From positions 1 through 19,466 of the forward strand of contig JAOXYB010015620.1 of assembly GCA_028565635.1 (NCBI GenBank): a DNA stretch of 19,466 nucleotides. The letters are read 5' to 3'. The stretch is from Phoronis ovalis. Taxonomy: Eukaryota > Phoronida > Phoronidae. The notes below the pieces were generated by a model. The model did no database searches, had not been told where the DNA came from, and saw only the letters and a program-made list of their open reading frames with translations. A program made the translations under genes and the position numbers. This document shows, piece after piece, positions 8,966 through 18,000 of this stretch (within the stretch, counting starts at the first letter, position 1; each line of letters starts with the position of its first letter).

Positions 8966-9915
8966 AAAAACTACATGTATTGGTTTGCTATATAAACCCC
9001 CAAAATAAATTATTCTCGTTGAGTGTACCTGTAGTTATCTTTGCAGGTCAATGTTTACACGAAAGCAATATTATAAATCTGTAGGAAATTTTACAAATTG
9101 AGTATTTTAAATTTAAGATTACAGAAAACCTGAGGATACATTATTATTTTTATAATTTATAAAGTTAAAATCATCGGAGCATAGCATGTGACGAAATTGC
9201 ACAATTGCCAACTGAAATATATACAAATATTAATGGGACATATATATAACTTCGAATAATATATAAATGCATGTTCAGTATTAACCTACTGTAAGCATAA
9301 GATTTAACCTACTAGATTTAACGCATTTCATTAATAAAAAAAACAATTAAAAGTGTCTGAACTAGGACTGAAGTTGTCTTAACAAACAGATAGAAACGCC
9401 GAAAACTATTTCTATCGAATAAGTAATAAATAATTAGTGAGTTTATTGTGCTGAAAATGTTCGATATTATGTAATGACATCACAAATGTATGCATAAGTA
9501 CTGATGGATGCTCCTGTTAAATCAATATAGTTTTTTTAATGTCTAAACAGCTGTTTCTATTTATGCTCATAACAAGATTTAATTAATATATGATCACGTG
9601 GTTTCAGATGAGTGAAATTCTTCTTCTACATACGTGACTGATAGCTTGTAGAATGAGGAGTTTGAACTGTAGATAAGAATGTAAATGTATGATAGTGATA
9701 ACATCGACTGATTTCATCAATGCGGTCTCTGTCATGACACCATAATCTTGATGCCGCCTTCTAAGGACAACTCAAACTGACATCGTACATAGGAAAGTTT
9801 GATAGCCGGGAAGAGTGTACCTAAAGCATGATATCTAAGCACTATGCATGAAACGATAGTACCTCCTTGCTTCTATCTACATATAACTATATTTCAATTG
9901 GATACATGGAATTAA
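8966..9915. other. Non-coding region upstream of the ZIP gene
   Basis: The region is AT-rich with no coding signal on either strand. A CACGTG hexamer is present at 9595-9600, and no metal-response-element core (TGCRCNC) was seen in the last 450 bp before the ZIP start. Any promoter role is conjecture. Confidence 0.5.
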
Positions 9916-9943
9916 TGCTTCTGCAATTGCAATTGCAGAAGCA
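9916..9943. promoter_or_regulatory. Perfect 28-bp palindrome upstream of ZIP gene
   Basis: The half-site TGCTTCTGCAATTG is followed directly by its exact reverse complement with no spacer. The symmetry stops at the flanking bases. It lies 106 bp before the ZIP start codon, a location consistent with a dimeric factor site or a hairpin in the 5' leader. Its function is unknown. A TATAA-like ttataag follows at 9951-9957. Confidence 0.45.
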
Positions 9944-10049
9944 CAAGATTTTATAAGAAGCGCCTAACAATAAATTGGCAGCATTTTTAATGACTGCTTA
10001 GAAAGGATAGTTCATTGACTTATTTTCGAGAACCGCAAGAACTGTAGAC

Positions 10050-10958
10050 ATGACCGAAGTTGTCAGTATAAAAATCATAAGCCTGGTTATTCTTATAGTA
10101 GTGACTTTATTTTTTTCTTTATTGCCAGTTACGTTTTTGAGTAGAATAACTATAACGGATACTAAACCAAAACTTATAATAAGTGCCTTAAACTGTTTCT
10201 CCGCAGGCGTGTTTCTTGGTACAGCTCTGCTGGATTTACTACCAGAAGTTCGAGTCGTATTTAATGAGATTTGCAACGAGGCAGCAGACTTGAATCAGTT
10301 TCCAATTGCAGAATTTACAACAGCACTTGGAGTATTTCTGATTATTTTAGTTGAGCAATGCCTTGTTTCCCATACAGAAAATAAACGCGATCAAGTAACA
10401 GAACTAGAAACTTATTTGCAAGTGCCACAGGTTTCAGACAGTGAAATGAAGACTGCAAATAACTCCATGTATATTCATGACAGTGAAATTGGCGAAAAAC
10501 AGAATGTTAAATTAAAATTACGATTTTTGGTCTTACTACTGGCCATATCAGTTCATTCAACATTTGAAGGACTCGCCATCGGCTTACAACGAGACACACG
10601 CAGCATATGGTCATTACTTTTTGGTGTTAGTATTCATAAGGCCATATTTTCCTTCACACTTGGAATTGATGCTTCGCAAAGTACGTTATCTCTCACAAAA
10701 GTGGTAATCTGTTTAACCACGTATTCTTTAATGTCGCCATTAGGTATTTTTATTGGAATTATTACAACTGGTGCCGTCTCAAGTTTTTCAGCAAATTTAA
10801 CAAACGCCATTCTTCAAGGTATAGCAACGGGGACATTTTTTTATCTTACGTTTATCGAAATGTTGGCGAAAGAACTGCAAAATAATCCTTGTATTTTAAA
10901 CTTAATTTGGATAGCTTTAGGTTTTGCTGGACCTACATTGTTAACTTTATTGGAATAA
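10050..10958 (+). CDS. ZIP-family metal transporter, SLC39A1/2/3-like
   Basis: This is a 302-residue membrane protein predicted to import zinc or related divalent metals into the cytosol, probably across the plasma membrane as its subfamily does. About eight hydrophobic segments fall at residues 5-30, 42-63, 86-106, 157-180, 187-206, 215-240, 250-270 and 283-301. Family signatures are clear: GVFLGTALLDLLPE at the second segment, the metal-site helix HSTFEGLAIGLQ (H169, E173), HK (196-197) in the fifth segment as in the ZIPII subfamily, and GIATGTFFYLTFIEMLAKEL near the C-terminus. The length matches human ZIP1 and ZIP3 (about 310-325). The loop between segments three and four (residues 107-156) lacks the usual histidine cluster. 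The gene is a single uninterrupted exon. The start was chosen because an in-frame TAG at 10008 has no ATG after it before 10050, and G stands at position -3. An AATAAA overlaps the stop codon. Confidence 0.93.
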   Translation: MTEVVSIKIISLVILIVVTLFFSLLPVTFLSRITITDTKPKLIISALNCFSAGVFLGTALLDLLPEVRVVFNEICNEAADLNQFPIAEFTTALGVFLIILVEQCLVSHTENKRDQVTELETYLQVPQVSDSEMKTANNSMYIHDSEIGEKQNVKLKLRFLVLLLAISVHSTFEGLAIGLQRDTRSIWSLLFGVSIHKAIFSFTLGIDASQSTLSLTKVVICLTTYSLMSPLGIFIGIITTGAVSSFSANLTNAILQGIATGTFFYLTFIEMLAKELQNNPCILNLIWIALGFAGPTLLTLLE

Positions 10959-10962
10959 TAAA
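10957..10962 (+). terminator. Candidate poly(A) signal of the ZIP gene
   Basis: AATAAA begins on the second base of the TAA stop codon. A T-rich stretch follows from about 11020. If used, the 3' untranslated region would be very short; later signals cannot be excluded. Confidence 0.4.
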
Positions 10963-11483
10963 AATGACCACGTAAAGCACGATGCATTCAATGTGTTCCA
11001 TTCTATTATTCCCTTCTTTAAGTTTTTTTTCGGGCACTTCTCAATATTACTTACCAAGGATATATGTATTAACAAATGGTAACATAATACACAAGACATT
11101 TACTCCACGAGGGAGCTTTATTTTTTTAGTTAAAAACAAAAAGGCTTATATTTCCAGCAGGTAAAACTATCAGTCCCGTGTGCTATCAACATTTATTCTT
11201 TTTCATCCTCAAAGGACCAATTCACTCCTTTCACCACAAATACCAAGCAGGGTTCCAGGTACCAGAGACACGAATAGTTAATGTATTTATCCCAATATAA
11301 TACCTCAAATAGTACCATCCCCTAAAGTGCCAAGACATCAAAGTCCCCAAGTACAAAGCAGCTTGCAAGAGGGTTGGCAAACAATTTTCCAATTTGAGGC
11401 TAGATTTTCTACATTTTACAGGTGAATAATGGTTGTGGTAAAAAAATGGTTAACAATGCACAAAGCAGGTATCCTCAAAGGTT
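10963..11483. other. Convergent intergenic region
   Basis: The ZIP and TBL3 genes end towards each other here. No gene or clear repeat is seen. A 60-codon plus-strand open frame at 10982 is hydrophobic and low in complexity, without family resemblance. Confidence 0.5.
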
Positions 11484-11489
11484 TTTATT
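11484..11489 (-). terminator. Candidate poly(A) signal of TBL3
   Basis: AATAAA on the minus strand lies about 255 nt after the TBL3 stop codon, a plausible length for a 3' untranslated region. No cleavage site can be fixed from sequence alone. Confidence 0.35.
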
Positions 11490-11743
11490 TGGAAAAATAA
11501 GATATACTTTTGCTAAAGTACAAGCACTTTTAACATGTAAGCAGCTATATTTTAATATAACATGATTATGGACACAAAGCCACATAAACTAATAATGCAA
11601 CCTTTCAGCGAACCTCGTATTATTAGTTTTAAATTTAATTTTATAGAGCAAGTAATACAGCGAAATCATTTTGTCAAGTACATACACTTAATTGCTGAAA
11701 CATGATTAACTTTACAAAGGTTATGTTACAAAGGCAGTAAGGA

Positions 11744-12080
11744 TCATTTAATAGAGGATTTCCTTCTGGACTTTCTAGAGGTTTTCAAAGTTGTAACTTC
11801 ATTATGATCAGATATATTTCCAGAAGTCTTGTGCTTCCTTTTCTTTTTGACGGGAGTTTCATCTTGTAATTCTCCATCACTATTACTACTGTCATTCATT
11901 TTAAACGTCACTTCAGAATCCACCGCTATAATCTTATATGATTTTTCCTCCGTACTAGAATCTTTCCTATCTTTTTCAAAATATTCATCTTGTTTGAAAT
12001 TATTTCCCTTGTTAAAGGCTGGTAATGTCTGTTCACTATTATCAAAGACCTCAACTTGATTGGTACTTGGTTCCAAAGGC
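11744..12080 (-). CDS. TBL3: TBL3 last exon, lysine-rich tail
   Basis: Acceptor ttatttcag joins in phase 2 to give PLEPSTNQVEVFDN onward, 112 codons to TGA. The composition is Lys/Ser/Glu/Asp-rich and low in hydrophobics. It contains PVKKKRKHK and ends KTSRKSRRKSSIK. It is likely disordered and basic at the end, fitting a nucleolar tail, but no named domain is recognised. Confidence 0.8.
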
Positions 12081-15000
12081 CTGAAATAAGTAAAGGTTAT
12101 GGTCTCTTTCATAACAGCATAATGCTAGTAACTTTTAAGATGCCAGCTGCGAAAAGGGCACTTAATTTAATCGTTATTAATCAATAAAAGGAGTTTATGA
12201 GCTCATTTTTCCAAGCAAGGATGAGGGACAAAGAATGTCAGTTGTTTTCTAATGATAAGAATCAAACACAAATTCTTTTACACCTCTCATCTAATGCTAT
12301 GGAGCAGCTATAGCAAATTGCATATCAAAGGAGTCAACAACTGGTTTTGCAAAACAACACAAAAGCAAACATCCTTAATAAATAATCTTTTCTCTCTGAA
12401 TTCAATACAGATTTTTTTTTACAAAACAGAACTTACATATCCTTGAGTTTCATAGACTGCCATGTGTAATCAATGAATGTTGACTGTTGCAGAAGACGAC
12501 CCAACCTTTGAAAATGTCTCTCTGCACAAGAAAAAAAACAAGAAAATATTAATCCACTCAAAAAATAATTATTCAGTAATGGTACAATATCATCAATGCA
12601 GCCAATCTATAGGGAACTAGTCTGATTTAACACTTATAATCATCAGGCTAAACTTGTTTGGTTTCCTGTCTCAACCAGAGGTCGCTAGTATTTATGGTGC
12701 TGTGATCACATTGTATGTCTGTTGTTTCATATTAAAATATTTTCAACTTATAATCAAATTCAACATTTATTTTATCACACTTAACCCACCTGTATATGGA
12801 ATCAATCCCTCCAAGTTGTCCTTCATGTTTGGCAATTCCAAAAGTTCATCCGGAGCATATGTCTTCAATATAACGGAAATTACATGCTGGGCAACATGAC
12901 AATGCTTGCTGTTAGTGTTCCACTTAACCGCGAAGCGTAAGATGGCATCTAAAAAACAAATTATTATTCAAAAAAAAATTTTCTCACATGTTAAAAATGA
13001 CAAAAACCTACTCACATTTGGTAGAGAAGACCCTCATATTACCATCATAAATTCATTATCTAACATTTCAATTTAAAATTAGTCAGACCTAAATTATAAT
13101 AACAGCGTGTTGAGTTACTACAATATACCTAAGAACTCAGCCCTAAATATCCAATATCAGTAGCCACACTGTTGTTTAAAAGACATGTAAAAAAAGCTGT
13201 ATGACAGAAAACACGCTTGGATGTAAACTTACCAATTTGATCCATTCGAAGTTTTTGTATAGTTGTATCTAAATCCGACCCTTTGTCTGATTCATCAAGT
13301 ATTTCTAAAACAACAATCAAGCATTAGTTTTCAATGTTACTAGCAGGAAATTCTTATTGGTTGCTAAACAAGGAAATTTTCTTTACGACATTTCATCACG
13401 GCAAATGTTTCAAGTAATTTGAGAACGTATAACTAATCTATCCCTGTATGAAAGTGCTCAATTTTCTCACCAATGCAGTTAAAAGTAATCAGAAACAATT
13501 GTAAAAATAAAAGTAAATATGTTATTAATTACCTTTTATAATTTTTAAAACTCTAAATGGCTGTTCTAGAGTAATAGCTAGACCAAGGGCTTTTAGGAAT
13601 TTTTTCTGTTGCAACAAATTTGACAACTGCTGCTCCCTGAATTAAAAGAACAATTATGACACAATGGCAGTGCTAAAAAGGCATACAAACATATACGTAC
13701 AAACATATGTAACAAATTAGCTTCTATATGACTGTTATATAATGTATATGCTACAGCTGTAACACACAAGTCAAACTGCAAATAAACCAGAACAACAATT
13801 ATATGTTGTGCTAATTTTATTTTTCTGTACACTTTTTAGTAGATGAATTATAGCTAGTTGAATTCTGTTTTCATTTCTTTGTGTTGCAGATTTTATGTCT
13901 TGAAGTGACCTTGTTATAGCAACACGACACAGGAAAAGTAGCAAAGAATACAGAACTGTTAAAAAAAAGTTAGCTTACTTTATTATTGTATCCTCTTCCT
14001 CAGCCCGAGCTTCTGACAACTCAATCTCCGTAACATCCTGTTAAAACAAGAATACATAAAACAGAGATTTCAGAATACTGTTACCAGTCATAGCTATTTT
14101 TACTATATCTTTAACACTTATTTCCTTGTAGGCCATTCATAAATATGACACACACACACATATGGTTGAATAACAGTGCTCACAAATAGCTACTGTCACC
14201 TTTTTACAGGATGCACAACTAACTGTTGGTTAGAAGTACTTTTCCGTCTTCTGCCAGTAGATACGAGTCCATTTGAGTTGGACAAAAATAAAACAAGACT
14301 TCACAAGCCCTCAAAATGACACTTAGTTCATGTCACTACTACTCTCAAATGACACTTAGTTCATGTCACTACTACTCTCAAATGACACTTAGTTCATGTC
14401 ACTGCTACTCTCAAATGACACTTAGTTCATGTCACTGCTACTCTCAAATGACATAAACCATGTTGCTTTATTGTACCTTCCATAAAATGATAGAAGAATC
14501 TGCTCCACCAGTTATCATTAAATCTTCTTGTTTACTGAGAGCGAGCGCCCACGTTTTATCATCATGCTCGTCAAATGTTTTAATGCATTCATTAGTTCTG
14601 ATTGTCCATAGTTTCACCAAGCCATCAGATCCGCTATTAAATGAAAAAAAAAATGTATTTATTATCAAGTACAAGTGACATTGAAATTACAAAAAACACA
14701 AGTAAGTTTACAACAATTCTTTGAAAATACATACTGTTAAAATTGTAATTTTCATTATTTTTAAATAAAAAATATGTGTTGTGTAATATATTATGCAACG
14801 ATTTCACAAGATATGAACATTCACCTTAAGGAACAATTTTTCTTCTAAAATGTTTGCAAATTTACTAAATTACACTTTATATCTGCTTTAATATTTTTTA
14901 GATAAAAAAAATAAACCACACATTTTGATTTCCATGGCTATTTGCAGAGTAACTAACTAACTACCTGGACAGAAGTTGCATTCCTCTTGATAAAAATGAT

Positions 15001-18000
15001 ACTTTCAACACAGATGCATCATGGCCTTCAAAAGTCTACAAAACATACAGTTCAGTAACCAGTAATTAACATGAAATGTTAAGTTAATAAAACATTCTGC
15101 TATCACATCTACACAAGTCATTTTCATAACATGCATTTTTTTACAAATATATCCCAAGTATCAAACAAAGTCAGAAACTTGCTCATATACAGTGTGTCAA
15201 TGGAATTTTCTGTTGGGGTATGACAGGTTCCTTTCTGTTGCCTCAGTGCATAGAAGTCACATTGAATGTACAGGACTTGCAAAATGTATGCTAAACCAAA
15301 ATTAACTACAATCCACAATAAACAGCCATGCAAAATTATTTTTTTCTTTACCTTTACACAGCTAAAATCTGTCAGCGACCAGATTTTGATGGTTCCATCT
15401 GCCGAAGCAGTTGCTAAACACTAAAAGTAAACAAATTCAAACCATTTTATAACTACAGGTTTCCAGCAACTTGTAATAAATTTTCATTCGTTATATCAGA
15501 AAATAATAACAAGCTTCATATACACATACATCTGGGAAATTAGTTGCACTGTATGTGTCATTCTGCTTAAATAGACTTGTTATAACAAAGAATGCAGATC
15601 AATAACAAGCATTAATAGTGCTGTTAACAGAAGACAACAAGTTAAAACTCAAATTCATTAAAATTATTTTCGCGTCTTATGAAGAAAAAAAAGCTAAACA
15701 TAGTTAGAGACCTTGTTAACAGGTACAATTGCTTCAAATTTTGGCATTTTCGTTTTTTTTTCATATTTTTATTACCATTTTTTTCTTTTAACACACAAAA
15801 AAGTCCAACTGATTCCATTTTTAAGGGCTTTTGTCTGTTAAACACTTTTTTTTTAAATAAAAAACCCATCCAACTGGGTTTTCAAAGGCTATTTCCTGTA
15901 AAACAACTTATATTTATAGTCCTTGAAAACCCTGTTGGATGTTTTTTTTTAAATTTTAGTTGTGGCCTAATATTCAAAGGTAGTATTAGTATACCAAATT
16001 TTGACGGAACATGATAATTACCACAATAGTAGTTTACTTTAAATAACTCTCAGACAAATGCCTCGTGTTATGCTTCATGACAATACATCAATACCATCAC
16101 TGAGCAACAGTTGTCATGACAACACAGAACATGTCATCATAACTTGTTGCCACAGCAAAAGCAATGAATGTCAGGCTCGTCATCTTGTCATCACAGAGAT
16201 TCATGTTAAAAAAAAAGAAAATGTTTGAGTAGAACTTGCAAATATATACCTGATCTACTGGTGAGAACTGAACACACCAAATTCCTCTTTTGTGGCTTCT
16301 CATCACACCAAGTAATGACAAATCACCTCCATTCCACAGCTGAAATAAATTTCATACATTTTCAAAACTCAGATGTAAAAAATAGTCCAACCACTACAAG
16401 TTATTGATTTACTTTAACCAAAGAAATATAGTCGCTAACGTATCCTAGGGACATGCCTGAGATGCTCCAGACTGAAATCCAAAACAAAGCATGCAGCTAA
16501 TCGAGATTCAAAACAAAGTGAGCTTCATACAATGAACGAAATGCCAACTAGTTTCGCATATAGCAGCAAACTGTAATAGGCAAATACCTTCGCAGTCTTA
16601 TCTTGAGAACCAGTTGCAATCAGTTTATCATTAGGTGACACAACAATGGAATTAATGTCTTTCTCATGAGCCTTCGCAGTCGCCACAGCATGAAGATGAC
16701 AGACGTTATCACTGGATATTTCTGCAGGCACGTTCCATAGTTTGATTGTGCAATCTTGACTTCCACTCACAATAAAGGTGGGTTTCACTCTGTAACAATA
16801 TAAAAGTATTTTGTTATGAGCTGTTGAAATCCAATAATACTGGGACAAGTCAACGTTTGGGATCCGTGTACCAGAAAGGCAATACACAGTGATTACACAT
16901 TTTTTTCAATTGACCAACAATCCTTGAAGTAGTTCAAATATAAAATTTTATTATTTTTCTGTTGTGTGGATTGAACTCAAATCTTTATAGTATACAAAAT
17001 AACCGAAGCAGACCTAAAATTATTGCAGTAGCTTTATTACGGCTTCCAACCACAATTTGGTTGCTTTAAGGATTGTTGATACTGGACTATGCAAAGCAAT
17101 GTCAGAAATGACAATTTCCATGTTCGATACTACAATAAACAACTACACATCACATCAGATAAGGGTGCCACATGGTGGCATAGCACCTATTTGAATACCG
17201 AGTGACAACAGAAAGCAATGAATTAAGTGCTGCCGTGTGTGATGACAGAAACCAGCAAATTAACGTAATGTACTGCAGTCATGTGTTTTTTTATATGTAC
17301 TCCCAGTTCCTACTTCGTGCATGTTTTAATAATATGCTGGGGTCATGGTTTGTAGAATTTAGGACCAAATACGAAAGGATAAGACATCAGCGAAACTTCG
17401 TTGCAGATACGTTACAATATACTGTCACTAATATAGCAGGATGTAGCACAAGAAATAAGTTAGTTGGGAGAGCGTTGAGCTGAATATCTAAAGGTCCACG
17501 GTTAAATTCCTTTATCAACATTATACTTTTACTTTTTTGAATCCAAAATGGCTGCCATGTCAAAACCTTTGTGTTGGAAGCCATATACTTGGTGTCAACA
17601 CTACACATTCTACTTTTTCTCTAATTAACACGAACCTAGAAAATGCTACAGCTCCAACAGCATGTGTATGGCCATATCCAACGCCAACACACTCAACGAT
17701 ACCCATGTCCTCGTTTAGTCGCCATAGTCGCACAGTGTTATCCTAGAAAATCAAAAATAATTTATGATAACACATACAAATTCTAACCATAACATGAACA
17801 CCTTCAAAATTTACAATTGTTTTAAAATATACACATTAAAGTAAACCTAAAAATTCTGAGTATTCCAGTTAACACTTAGACAATCATGTGCTATGATACC
17901 TAGCAAAACAACTTGGTAAAATATACTGCATATTCAGATACAATAAATCCTATGCGGCCACCAAATCTTCAAATTGTCTGGCCAAGCATTTTGTAGAACA

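Noticed and set aside
9998-10276. Minus-strand open frame opposite the ZIP gene
   Set aside because: It lies wholly antisense to the start of a well-supported transporter and has no family resemblance.
14315-14454. Possible CRISPR-like array
   Set aside because: The 33-bp units are directly adjacent with no unique spacers, so it is a plain tandem repeat in a eukaryotic intron.
15642-16014. Overlapping open frames on both strands in the TBL3 intron
   Set aside because: They are poly-T/poly-A low-complexity sequence around the hairpin element.
16945-17050. Second possible tRNA on the minus strand with a GAGTTCAATCC B-box-like word
   Set aside because: No A box or cloverleaf register could be found around it.
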